Source: Tricholomella constricta (lineage: Eukaryota; Basidiomycota; Agaricomycetes; Agaricales; Lyophyllaceae). From it: a stretch of DNA of 64,000 bases. The notes below the pieces were generated by a model that saw only the letters and a program-made list of their open reading frames with translations, made no database searches and was not told the DNA's origin. The DNA lies in contig JAACJP010000059.1 of NCBI GenBank assembly GCA_013368375.1, positions 62,001 through 126,000 on the forward strand, in the 5' to 3' direction. Position numbers and translations under genes: made by a program. Below, in pieces: positions 1-9,372 of this stretch. Within the stretch, counting starts at the first letter, position 1. The number at the start of each line of letters is the position of its first letter.

Positions 1-1
1 T

Positions 2-1825
2 TCGGGTTTTCAGGGCCCACAGGGGACCTTCGCAAACCAAGAAGGAGTACCTCCGAGGGAACCTGAGAACATTCCCCTACCTCCGTCGGAACGGGGAATC
101 CCAACGCCACTGTCGTACGCCCACAGCTACGAACTACGCGAAGAAAACTCGGAAAGAAGAGAGGGAGCACCCCCTAGGGCACGAGAAGACTGGCACCAAA
201 CACCACCTCATCTGGCAAGTCAGAACAGGAGGTCACCACAAGGCCCACGCCCAATCTCCCCAAGAGAACGACGTGGAATCGGAGCGGACCCCGGCCCCGG
301 TCAAAACGTAAACATCCTCGACGGAAGGCAAGGGACCCAACAACAATTCCCCCAGTTCGAACAATACAGAACTGGATACAACCCCGGACCAGCCCCACCC
401 ATACCCGGCGGACGACCGAACCCCCAGTACAACGGACCACCTCCACAGCCCCAACCACCTCCGGGATCTTCGGGACCACCTACCCCGAGAGGAACTCAAT
501 GGGGAAACGGCCCCGGAGGACCAGGAGGGGGAAGAGGAGGTTATTGGGGAAACGGCCCCGGAGGAACAGGAGGTCCTGGAGGAGGGGGAGGTCACGGAGG
601 ATACGGACCACCACAAGGACCAGGAGGCCCGGGAGGCCCCGGAGGTCCCGGAGGGGGAGGAGGAGGCCACGGAGGAGGAGGAGGAGGAGGCCCACCCGGA
701 AATCCGGGAGGAGGCCAATTCGCAAACCCTCAACGACCCCCACCTCCACCGCAACAGCTCTTAGGCCCAAACCAAAACCTGACCCCGGAACAGTACCGAC
801 ACCTCCTAAACCTGGAATCGAAAATCGACATCAGGAAACCGGACCCCTTCACTGGAAAAGAACCGAGGAGATGGAAAACCTTCGTCACGGAATGCCTAGT
901 AACGTTTCAAGCCAAGGCGATCACCTACGAACAGGATCACCTGAAGGTGTCATTCGCGAGCTCCTACTTAAAGGACGGAGCTATGGACTACTTTCGGCTG
1001 CAACTCACGTACAACCCCCAACACCCAATGTTCACGAATTGGGAAGGATTCGTACACAAATTAGGATCACGCTTCGGAATACCGAACTCGAGAGTGGAAG
1101 CCGAGAACAACATTTCGCGACTGAAAATGAAGGAATGGGAAAAGTTCACAGCATTCATCATCAAGTTCGAACAAGAAGCGTACGAAACAGGCTGGAACTG
1201 GGTAGCACTACAGTTCACACTCCGGAAAGCGCTCCCCCAACGAATCCTTAACGTCCTGGCCATCGCACCAAGCCCCGAAACCTACGAAGGTTACCGAGAT
1301 CTGGTCACCCAAATCGACCGGAGGTACTGGGAACATCGCATAGAAAATCCAGAGTCCTACAAACCCCTCTGGGCGAATAATGCGAACACCTCCAACACCT
1401 CCGCACGACCTCCGATGGGACCTTCGGCCGGACCCGCAAGCCGCACGACGCCGCAAACGGCTCAGGGGAACAGGAACGCACACTTGAACGCCGAAAGTCA
1501 CGATCAGGACCCGGACTCAGGTAAGGAAGGTAAGGCGCAAGACCAAGAAATCGCATGGGATGACGAAGAGGCACTACAAGCCAACAACTTCGGATTCAAG
1601 AAGTCAACGCGCCCCTGGGTGAAGATCGATGAAGACGTAAAGCAACAACGAATTCGAGACAAGGCCTGCATCCTATGCGGTGACCTGGAACACTGGATGC
1701 GCGACTGCCCAACAGCAAATGCCATGGGCAGAGCCACCTACCTCATCGGCGACGACATCTTCGAATTCCATCACAAGACAGAAGAGGGAAACGCGGGGGC
1801 GATTCAGGACTTACCCGGGCTCTGA
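2..1825 (+). CDS. Gag polyprotein of Ty3/gypsy element (5' partial)
   Basis: One frame is open from base 2 to the TGA at 1823-1825 (607 codons visible); the start lies upstream of the window. The N-terminal third is low-complexity. It is a Pro/Gln-rich stretch followed by a Gly/Pro-rich block (about nt 470-720) of GGPGG-type repeats, unusual for Gag and suggestive of a disordered or self-associating region. The middle part (nt 780-1350) has the retrotransposon capsid feel, with KPDPFTGKEPRRWKTF, SSYLKDGAMDYF and GIPNSRVEAENNISRL. A CCHC zinc knuckle, C-x2-C-x4-H-x4-C, lies at nt 1667-1708 and should bind element RNA. Gag forms the virus-like particle in which reverse transcription occurs. The end overlaps the pol frame by about 140 nt. 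Confidence 0.9.
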   Translation, partial: SGFQGPQGTFANQEGVPPREPENIPLPPSERGIPTPLSYAHSYELREENSERREGAPPRAREDWHQTPPHLASQNRRSPQGPRPISPRERRGIGADPGPGQNVNILDGRQGTQQQFPQFEQYRTGYNPGPAPPIPGGRPNPQYNGPPPQPQPPPGSSGPPTPRGTQWGNGPGGPGGGRGGYWGNGPGGTGGPGGGGGHGGYGPPQGPGGPGGPGGPGGGGGGHGGGGGGGPPGNPGGGQFANPQRPPPPPQQLLGPNQNLTPEQYRHLLNLESKIDIRKPDPFTGKEPRRWKTFVTECLVTFQAKAITYEQDHLKVSFASSYLKDGAMDYFRLQLTYNPQHPMFTNWEGFVHKLGSRFGIPNSRVEAENNISRLKMKEWEKFTAFIIKFEQEAYETGWNWVALQFTLRKALPQRILNVLAIAPSPETYEGYRDLVTQIDRRYWEHRIENPESYKPLWANNANTSNTSARPPMGPSAGPASRTTPQTAQGNRNAHLNAESHDQDPDSGKEGKAQDQEIAWDDEEALQANNFGFKKSTRPWVKIDEDVKQQRIRDKACILCGDLEHWMRDCPTANAMGRATYLIGDDIFEFHHKTEEGNAGAIQDLPGL

Positions 1826-1847
1826 ATCGCGAAGAGCTGAAACCGGG
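1786..1847 (+). promoter_or_regulatory. -1 programmed ribosomal frameshift signal (gag to pol)
   Basis: The heptamer GGGAAAC (1786-1792) is in the gag frame as G GGA AAC, the canonical X XXY YYZ slippery site. After a 6-nt spacer, GCGATTCAG (1799-1807) pairs perfectly with CTGAATCGC (1822-1830), giving a 9-bp stem that contains the gag stop codon. Loop bases CCCGG (1814-1818) can pair with CCGGG (1843-1847), allowing an H-type pseudoknot. Pol is in the -1 frame relative to gag and is open from 1684, so slippage here joins gag to pol. Site, spacer length and stem all fit known -1 frameshift signals; efficiency is not known. Confidence 0.85.
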
Positions 1848-4800
1848 CCTTGACACTGAACTACGCGCAACGGCACTATCGACAACGGACACCCGCACTG
1901 TAACACTCTCCTCCCACTCGTCCCTGGCATTCTTAATACACCTCACGCCAAACGGAGGGGGAGAAAAACCCGAAAATACGCTTATCGACAGCGGAGCTAC
2001 CGACAACTTCATGGACTCCGACATGGCGACATCACGCGGGCTCCACCTTGAGGAGCTCAAACCCCCAATAAACCTTTGCCTATTTGATGGAGAACTCTCC
2101 GCATCGGGCAAAATCACACACTATACCACCAACGACGTCAAATTCAGTGACGGCACCACGCAGAGGATAAGGTTCCTCCTTACGAAACTCCACGAGACAG
2201 CTGCGATAGTGTTGGGACTATCATGGTTGAAGGAGGTCAACCCCCGAATAAACTGGAAAGACCTCTGCATCACGCTACAAAGGGGGTCAAACGGCAAAAT
2301 TGAAGGATCACTACCGGACCTCCGAAGGAAAAAGGAAGTCGTCCCAACGACAACAGGCACAGGAGATCAACGCTTACCCTCGCGGTCAGCTCGCTCCTTC
2401 ACGATCGAAGTACAGTTAGAAGGATCCTCAACGCGACTACGGGCACTTATCGATAGTGGAGCGGCGGGAAATTTCATATCACAATCCTCGTGTACGAAAC
2501 CGGAACCTCTCGCCAGCCCCATGACCCTACAACTGTTTGACGGAAACCCCAGCGGAGGTGGAGCCATTTCACACCATAGTCCCGAAACAATCAAACTTGA
2601 GAACGGACTAGAGTATAAGGTCGACCTCCTCATAACACAGTTACACCCGGCCACGCCACTAGTGCTCGGATTACCTTGGTTACGGGAAGCAAATCCGGAC
2701 ATCAACTGGCGGGAAATGTCCATGACCATGGAACAAGGGGCAGGACTAGCCGCGATATCGCTTTCCCAGAAGACGCAATGGAGAACCGTGACCCTTGAGG
2801 AGGAGGAAGACGTCGAAGCTCCGAAACCAGCCAACCCCCTTTCGGAAAAACAACCCCTCCTCAGGGACCTCCTGGACGACGACAACGATCAGAACGACAC
2901 CTCCAGCGATAACATGAAGGGGGAAGACACTCGCCCAAACACCAACGAACCCCAAGAGGAAGTACCAACACCGACAACCGAGTCACCAGAGGAGATAACG
3001 GGACGGAAATGCACCCGAAAACCACCCCCACCAAACTACTTCCCTCCAAACGTTCCGAGGTCCAAATTCAAACCCCACCCCAAACGGAAATCCGCAACGC
3101 CCCCAACGACAGAAACACAGGAAGAAGAGGAAACCAACCCGGAAACGGAGGCCGAAGACGAAACCGGAGAGGGAGAAGAGGATGTCGAAACACAAAACAT
3201 CCGCCTGATCGGAGCGGCGCCATTCGCGAACCTCATCAGGGACGGAGCCACAGCGTTCCAACTACACATCTCCCCCACCGAAAAGGAAGAACACCTCCAT
3301 GCCAATAACACCTCCGACGATGAACCCAAGCAACCAAAGACAGAAAGGGAAATCTTCGAGGAAGTCGTACCTCCGGAGTACAGGGACTTCGAAGACGTAT
3401 TCTCAGCGGGCGAAGCGAAAACCATCCCCCCACACCGACCCTACGATCACACAGTGGAACTCGACGAAAACACTACCCCTCCCTTCGGAAAGATATACAA
3501 CATGTCCGAACTGGAGTTGAAAGCATTGAAGGATTACATCGACGAGATGCTCGGAAAAGGGTTCATCCGACCTTCGAGTTCGTCAGCGGGAGCTCCGGTA
3601 CTGTTCGCAAAGAAGAAGGACGGATCACTCCGGCTATGCGTGGACTATAGAGGATTAAATCGGATCACCAAGAAGAACCGTTACCCTCTACCTCTGATCG
3701 GAGACCTCATAGACCGACTTCAAAAAGCGAAAGTATACTCGAAGATCGACCTCCGAGTGGGCTACAACAACGTCCGCATAGCTCCGGGACACGAATGGAA
3801 GACAGCCTTCCGCACTCGTTATGGACTTTTCGAATACCTGGTAATGCCTTTCGGCATGACAAACTCACCCGCGACATTCCAACACTTCATGAACGACATC
3901 TTCCACGACATGAACGACGTGTTCGTAGTGATCTACCTCGACGACATTCTGGTTTTCTCGGAGACCTTAGAGGAACATCACGGACACGTTCGGAAGGTCC
4001 TCGAGAGGCTCCGGAAACACAACCTTCATGCGAAACCGGAGAAATGCACGTTTCACACTACGGAGATCGAATACCTAGGCGTCATCGTATCCCCCGGCGG
4101 AGTAAAGATGGATCCAGGAAAAGTCGACGCGATCCGGAAGTGGCCTAGACCGACGAAGGTCAAGGAACTCCAATCTTTCCTAGGCTTTGCAAACTTCTAT
4201 CGGCGGTTTATCGACAATTACTCGGGCATAACGAAGAGGTTAAACAAACTCACGCAAAAGGACACAATCTGGAAATGGGATTCCGAATGCGAAGGAGTCT
4301 TCGAACTATTGAAGAAAGCATTCTCCTCCGCACCCATCCTACGACACTTCGATCCTCAACTACCGGTGATATTAGAGTGCGACGCTTCCGACTTCGCCAT
4401 AGCGGGGATCATCTCCCAATTTGACGAGACATCACAAGACTTACGTCCTGTCGCCTTCTACGCGAGAACTATGATAGACGCGGAGCTCAACTACGACATC
4501 TATGATAAGGAGCTCCTAGCAATCGTGGAAGCGTTTAAGCAATGGAGGGCCTACCTAGAGGGATCTCCCCACCGCATTCAAGTGTACTCCGACCACAATA
4601 ACCTACAGTATTTCTCTACGACCAAGCAACTCAGTCGCAGACAAGCACGATGGTCGGAATGCCTGGCGAACTTCGACTTCCAAATAAACTACAGACCCGG
4701 AAGATTAGGAGCGAAACCAGATGCCCTCACGCGACGGCCAGACGTGTATCCCAAGAAAGGGTTCGAACAGGATCATAATTCGTTCAACAACCGCATCATC

Positions 4801-6291
4801 ATACCTCCCGAACGATTGAACACGGCCCTAATACTGAACGAGGAGCTCCTACTAAACAACATCCGGAACACACCCCGAGACGAATTCTTCGAGAGACACG
4901 CACCCAAACCCGGAGATGAGACCTCCGCGTTCTCCCTATCCGAGGATGGCAAACTACTCCTTCGCGACGGAAGAATCTATGTACCGGACCATTCCAGATT
5001 ACGCCTCGACATCCTACAGCAACATCACGACCACAAACTGCGCGGACATCCAGGGATCAGAAAGACCACACAACTCATCATGAGGACTTATTTCTGGCCC
5101 GGATTAAGGAAGGAGGTCACTCGATACGTCCGAAGCTGTTATACCTGTAAAAGAGCGAAGGTCCCACACCATAGCCCATACGGACTATTGAAACCACTCC
5201 AGATTGGACGAAGGGCGTGGGCCTCCATATCCATGGACCACATTGTAGAATTACCGGAATCGGATGGGTACGACGCCATACTAGTCGTAGTATGCCGCCT
5301 CACCAAGCAGGGCATCTTCATACCCTGTCACACAACGGACACAGCAAAGGAACTCGCTCAATTATTCTTGGAACATGTCTTCTCCAAGCACGGACTGCCC
5401 GACGACATCATATCGGACAGAGGCACCCTCTTCGTCTCCCGTTTCTGGAGCTTGCTATGTAAAGCCCTGGACATCAAATCAAACCTCTCGACCGCGTATC
5501 ACCCGGAGACCGACGGCCAGACGGAACGAGTAAATCAGACACTGGAACAATACCTCCGGATGTACGTGAACTATCTCCAGACCAACTGGCGAATTCAGCT
5601 CCCTCTGGCGGAATTCACGTACAACAATACGACCCATTCGACCACGGGAGTTTCCCCTTTCTTCGCGAACAAGGGCTATCACCCCCGCTTGACAATCTCT
5701 ATAAAAGATATACCGGCGAAAGAAGCCCAGGAGGTAGCCGTAGACCTCCGGACCCTCCAGGACTACCTCCGCAAAGAAATAGAGATCGCAAATGAAGCTT
5801 ACAAACGATTTGCAGATAAGAAACGGGACCCTACACCAGACTGGGCCGTAGGAACGGAAGTATGGCTCGACTGCCGGAACATCAAAACGAAACGCCCCTC
5901 CAAAAAGCTGGACCACCGGAGACTGGGCCCCTTCAAAATCCTGCAGAAGATCTCCAGCCACGCATATCGACTGGAACTACCTCCGACACTGAAAGGGATT
6001 CACAATGTCTTCCACGTCAAGTTGCTCGAGAAGCACGAGCACGAGAATTTCCCCGGACGATCAAAACCACCTCCGCAGACGATCGAAGTCGAGGGCGAAG
6101 AACACTACGAAGTGGGACAGATCCTGGATTCCCGAACACGAGGGAAACACGTCCTCTACTTGGTACGATGGGAAGGGTACGGCCCCGAAGACGATACCTG
6201 GGAACCAGCGGAGAATATAGAAGGAGCAAAGGACATGGCCCTTAAATTCCACCGACTATTCCCAAGAAAACCACGGGACCCCACAATTTAA
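1786..6291 (+). CDS. pol: Pol polyprotein: 2x retropepsin, RT, RNase H, integrase, chromodomain
   Basis: This is the -1 frame continuation of gag; the first in-frame ATG is only at 2011, after the first protease active site, so expression by frameshift is likely. Domains in order: retropepsin unit 1 (LIDSGATDNF, Asp codon 1987); a second homologous unit (ALIDSGAAGNF, Asp codon 2452), each ending in VLGL.WL; an acidic/Pro linker; reverse transcriptase from about 3380 with YLDDILVFS (3934-3945); RNase H (LECDASDFAIAG, about 4370); integrase with an HHCC zinc module (about 5030-5160) and catalytic D-x59-D-x35-E at codons 5236, 5416 and 5524; a GPF-type linker; and a C-terminal chromodomain (about 6100-6270, VLYLVRWEGYGPEDDTWEP) expected to target heterochromatin. 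All catalytic residues are present and there is no stop before TAA 6289-6291. Confidence 0.97.
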   Translation, partial: GKRGGDSGLTRALNREELKPGLDTELRATALSTTDTRTVTLSSHSSLAFLIHLTPNGGGEKPENTLIDSGATDNFMDSDMATSRGLHLEELKPPINLCLFDGELSASGKITHYTTNDVKFSDGTTQRIRFLLTKLHETAAIVLGLSWLKEVNPRINWKDLCITLQRGSNGKIEGSLPDLRRKKEVVPTTTGTGDQRLPSRSARSFTIEVQLEGSSTRLRALIDSGAAGNFISQSSCTKPEPLASPMTLQLFDGNPSGGGAISHHSPETIKLENGLEYKVDLLITQLHPATPLVLGLPWLREANPDINWREMSMTMEQGAGLAAISLSQKTQWRTVTLEEEEDVEAPKPANPLSEKQPLLRDLLDDDNDQNDTSSDNMKGEDTRPNTNEPQEEVPTPTTESPEEITGRKCTRKPPPPNYFPPNVPRSKFKPHPKRKSATPPTTETQEEEETNPETEAEDETGEGEEDVETQNIRLIGAAPFANLIRDGATAFQLHISPTEKEEHLHANNTSDDEPKQPKTEREIFEEVVPPEYRDFEDVFSAGEAKTIPPHRPYDHTVELDENTTPPFGKIYNMSELELKALKDYIDEMLGKGFIRPSSSSAGAPVLFAKKKDGSLRLCVDYRGLNRITKKNRYPLPLIGDLIDRLQKAKVYSKIDLRVGYNNVRIAPGHEWKTAFRTRYGLFEYLVMPFGMTNSPATFQHFMNDIFHDMNDVFVVIYLDDILVFSETLEEHHGHVRKVLERLRKHNLHAKPEKCTFHTTEIEYLGVIVSPGGVKMDPGKVDAIRKWPRPTKVKELQSFLGFANFYRRFIDNYSGITKRLNKLTQKDTIWKWDSECEGVFELLKKAFSSAPILRHFDPQLPVILECDASDFAIAGIISQFDETSQDLRPVAFYARTMIDAELNYDIYDKELLAIVEAFKQWRAYLEGSPHRIQVYSDHNNLQYFSTTKQLSRRQARWSECLANFDFQINYRPGRLGAKPDALTRRPDVYPKKGFEQDHNSFNNRIIIPPERLNTALILNEELLLNNIRNTPRDEFFERHAPKPGDETSAFSLSEDGKLLLRDGRIYVPDHSRLRLDILQQHHDHKLRGHPGIRKTTQLIMRTYFWPGLRKEVTRYVRSCYTCKRAKVPHHSPYGLLKPLQIGRRAWASISMDHIVELPESDGYDAILVVVCRLTKQGIFIPCHTTDTAKELAQLFLEHVFSKHGLPDDIISDRGTLFVSRFWSLLCKALDIKSNLSTAYHPETDGQTERVNQTLEQYLRMYVNYLQTNWRIQLPLAEFTYNNTTHSTTGVSPFFANKGYHPRLTISIKDIPAKEAQEVAVDLRTLQDYLRKEIEIANEAYKRFADKKRDPTPDWAVGTEVWLDCRNIKTKRPSKKLDHRRLGPFKILQKISSHAYRLELPPTLKGIHNVFHVKLLEKHEHENFPGRSKPPPQTIEVEGEEHYEVGQILDSRTRGKHVLYLVRWEGYGPEDDTWEPAENIEGAKDMALKFHRLFPRKPRDPTI

Positions 6292-6526
6292 AAAGACACT
6301 CGACGAACACTCACGCACACCAACACATCACGAAAATTATGCAAATTTTCCCAAGACTAAACTCTACTATACGTATTCGACCACCAGCGCAACAATATCA
6401 CACAAAGAAAAAATATCAAGAAAAAAGAAAAAAAAAAAAAAAAAAAAACAAACGAACGAACTCCGGACTGTAAATATTCAGCAAAAAAAAAATAAACGCA
6501 GGCCAAGACGCTGCAGAAGGGACCGA
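6292..6526. other. A-rich spacer between convergent pol and antisense gene
   Basis: This 235-bp stretch separates two genes that point at each other. It contains an A25-type run broken by single bases (about 6420-6448) and a second A-run (6484-6492) followed by AATAAA-like sequence. It may serve as a shared 3' processing region, or mark an old poly(A) junction. No coding signal seen. Confidence 0.5.
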
Positions 6527-8506
6527 CTACTCGATGCGACGACGCTTAGAGGGACCCGCACTGGAAGAAGAACCGCCCTCACGATCACCCCCCACCTCCC
6601 CAACCAACCCTATCTCCAGGGGACGCATCGACGCAATGTCCTGCTCGTCGTCGGCGATCAACTGAGACTGAGATACGAACTCCGCCAAGGCACCTTCGCG
6701 AGTAAGAGAAGGGCGATGAAGAGCAAGGAAATGCTCGAACGCGGGGAACGGCGACTCGGGATCGACGGGGGGGGCGGAACAGCTCCAGGAGCGAGTGCCG
6801 CTCAAGAATCTTGTGGGCGCCATCGATGATACTTCGGACTGGCGACGCCTCCAACTCGACGAGGGCGCGACGCAAAGCACCATCCGCGATATACATATCG
6901 GACGCGAAGGCGGTACGCGCAAGGTCGAGGGCTACGAAAAGTCTTAGAAACAAGAAGGAGAAAATGAAGGGAATCGAAACTCACCGTCAACGCGAGTACG
7001 GAGGTCCAAGGCGTGACCACGCCAATGATCCCTAACCTCCTGAAGGTGGACAACGTGCCCCTGCAAACCAGCAACCTCATCCTGAAGAACCGACACCTCC
7101 ATCCGAAGATCCTCAACCTCCGCGTCACGATCGACGTCTACGACCTCCGAAGTCTGCGCCTGCAGATGAAGGAAACGCTCACGTTCATCGGTGAAGTCGG
7201 CCAATACGCCACGAAGATGGGACTTGGCACGTTGACCCTCGACCCGGAGAAGCTCGACTTGAACAGAGAGGGCCTGCGCGCGCGCGACCTCCTGGTCATA
7301 GAGACGTTGAAGACGGAGGTACTCCTCAGACGAGGGAGGGGAGGGAACCGGAGCAGCAGGGGGGGTCGAAATCAACATGGCGGGGGGGAAGAGGGCAAAA
7401 CGGGTGAAGAAGAGCCTGAGGAGGATGACCCTTTTAAAAAGAGAGGCTCCGAAGGGCCGGCGATGGGGGAATCCGGAGACTCGGTGCGCACAATGGGCCC
7501 AGAACGACGAACGGGGACAAGCGAAACCGAACTATCGCGGGAGGAGGAGGGAGAAGGGCCAGGGATAGGCGAAGAGCGCACCTCCTGAACGGACAAGCGC
7601 GCACCCCTACGGCCAACAGGCACAGACTTTCGACCCTGGCCTCGCGTACCGCGAAAAAAGGCGCGAGGCGGGGGAACACGAGGAGGAGGAACAGCACCGG
7701 ACCCTTCAGGGGATGTGGAAACAACAGGAAGAGGAGGGGGGAGCGGTAAACGCAAGGCGCGACGGATACTGGTAAAGGACATCGCGACGCCAGTGCGAGA
7801 GAAAGCAAAGCCTTCCGCACGAGAGCGCAACCACGCCAAGGGAATCCCCAACTGCCTAGCGGCCACTTCTAGGCCATGCTCCAACGAAAGCGAACACAGG
7901 GAGTGCGCCGCACGGCAGTCGACACAGGGCAGGGTCCCGCGAAGACGGACCTCCTGAAATCGACAGGACAGCCGACGCTCCCGACAACGATCACACTAAC
8001 GAAGACCCCAAAATGGAATCAACAATCGATCGCAGAAAAAGGGCAACACTTACCGGTGCATGCGTCTCACACCACGCCAAGGAAGGGGGAACCCGCACAG
8101 CGGTACGCAGGATCTCCGCCAACAGCTCATCCGTCAAAAGGGACCCCCAGGACAACGAAGTCGCCGCCGGACGTGACACAGGATCGCTGGCCGGTTCGAA
8201 CTCAACCTCTGGAGTGGAGGAACGAGGACGCCGGATCTGTCGAGATCGAACCGGCAGACGGATGACCAGCCGATGATCGGGAATGGAGGGAGGTGCGGGA
8301 GAAGATTCGGGGACCGCCCCGACACTCCCATCGACAAGTGTGACGATGCCAGGAAGAGAGGACGTCGGGGAAACGGGTCGGGGTACGCCAAGGAACGCCA
8401 CACGCGCCCGATCTTCGACGGACAGCTGCGCCAACTCGGAATCGCGCAAAATCGTGCTAGGGTCAACGGAGGCGGGGGCCGCGATATCGAGATTGAAGGA
8501 CGACAT
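6527..8506 (-). pseudogene. Antisense spliced gene inside the Ty3/gypsy element (function unknown)
   Basis: Reads opposite to gag-pol, between pol and the 3' LTR. Exon 1 runs from ATG 8506 (MSSFNLDIAAPAS) to 8054 and ends at donor GTAAGT. Exon 2 starts at 7953 after TTTCAG, and the junction keeps phase 0. Exon 2 encodes a short Cys cluster (CVDCRAAHSLCSL) followed by EHGL.VAARQLGIPLAW, then a Ser/Pro-rich region. Downstream is a heptad-rich coiled-coil block (7340-6990), a third GTGAGT donor near 6984, and an acidic C-terminus ending SKRRRIE at 6527. Frame is lost at two G/C homopolymers (G7 at 7382-7388, G8 at 6767-6774), so this copy is either broken or mis-sequenced there. I recall similar antisense hypothetical genes beside mushroom gypsy elements but know no assigned function. 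An intact exon-1 start could also be at 8590. Confidence 0.6.
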
Positions 8507-8728
8507 GAGCAGGACGAAGAGAAGATGGAGGAGGAACAAACAACCTAAGTTTTTTCTCTTTCGATCTCCGAGATCCTCAAAAACACCCACAAGGACCTAC
8601 AACCGAGACCGACACGTGCCCCTCACGTGACCGCGCGCGACCCAGAAAGGAGAATAACCGCCACACTCCCCGTATTTGAACATTTCCTTTTCCGCGTCTC
8701 AGTGGCTCGACGCTTGAGAAGGGGGTAA

Positions 8729-9074
8729 TGTCACGACCACCCCTAAACTCGCAATCACTTACGCTTTCCCACGCACGTCCACCGTATATATGATGGCACC
8801 ACTTCTTTTCAGACTCCTTACCTCGATATTACCTATTGTTAAGACTAGTTCTCGATTCTCGTTCTCGTTTCTCTCTCTCTCTCTCAATCTATTTGGCTTC
8901 ACACCCGTATCACTTGAGCTCGTTCGTTCGAATTAGCCCCGGTGAACACCTCCGTCAACGCTCACGACCTCCGAATACTCCTTCGTAGGCCGTCTTCCTT
9001 GACGGACGTCAGGCCTGTCCGCTTCGGTGGTTCCAGAATAACTCTGTAACCGGCGTGCTACACAGGTCCTAACA
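8729..9074 (+). repeat. 3' LTR of the Ty3/gypsy element
   Basis: The 346-bp LTR begins TGTCACGACC immediately after a purine tract and ends GGTCCTAACA, the TG...CA boundary expected of LTRs. It contains a TATA-like TATATATGATGG (about 8785) followed by a CT-rich microsatellite (TCTCTCTC, about 8870-8885), consistent with a promoter/start region. The matching 5' LTR is off the left edge, so the boundary rests on the terminal dinucleotides and the polypurine tract. Confidence 0.8.
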
Positions 9075-9372
9075 GGAAGCTGGAAGGGGATGACAAGGGG
9101 AGAACAAAGGAGGCCCTCAACCTTTTTTCAAAAGTTTCCGAGTTAGATGCTGATTGACGCGCAGCTTTTTGCCGATCGGCGCCTGTCTTTTAATCATGCT
9201 CAATATCTCCTGTTCCTTGGCAATTCCATTGATTCCACCAGAATCTGTTGTGCGGCGCGTAGCAATTTGTCTGATCATATTAATTGCAGGCTGTCTTCAA
9301 CCCTGGGAGCCACCATGCGTACTGAGGTTTTTTAGTCTGACGCCAACTTGTAACGCCAAGCCCCCCCCCTCC
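9075..9372. other. Spacer between Ty3 LTR and KDZ gene
   Basis: 298 bp with no convincing gene. A C9 run (9361-9369) sits just upstream of the KDZ start codon. I found no terminal inverted repeat here that matches the region after 13082. Confidence 0.4.

Larger units (their letters stand above)
1..9074 (+). mobile_element. Ty3/gypsy chromodomain LTR retrotransposon, 5' end outside window
   Basis: The window opens inside gag, so the 5' LTR, primer-binding site and left target duplication are missing. What remains is gag, a -1 frameshift site, pol (protease x2, RT, RNase H, integrase, chromodomain), an antisense spliced gene, a purine-rich tract (GAGAAGGGGGTAA, 8717-8728) and a 3' LTR ending in TAACA at 9074. 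Gag and pol have no internal stops, so this copy could be young and perhaps active. The domain order protease-RT-RNase H-integrase-chromodomain is diagnostic of chromovirus-type Ty3/gypsy elements. The 5-bp target duplication should match GGAAG at 9075-9079, which can only be tested with sequence left of the window. Confidence 0.95.

Noticed and set aside
174..770. Minus-strand and alternate-frame proteins in the Gly/Pro-rich Gag region
   Set aside because: The gag frame is open throughout and continues into a capsid-like region and zinc knuckle; the others are shadows.
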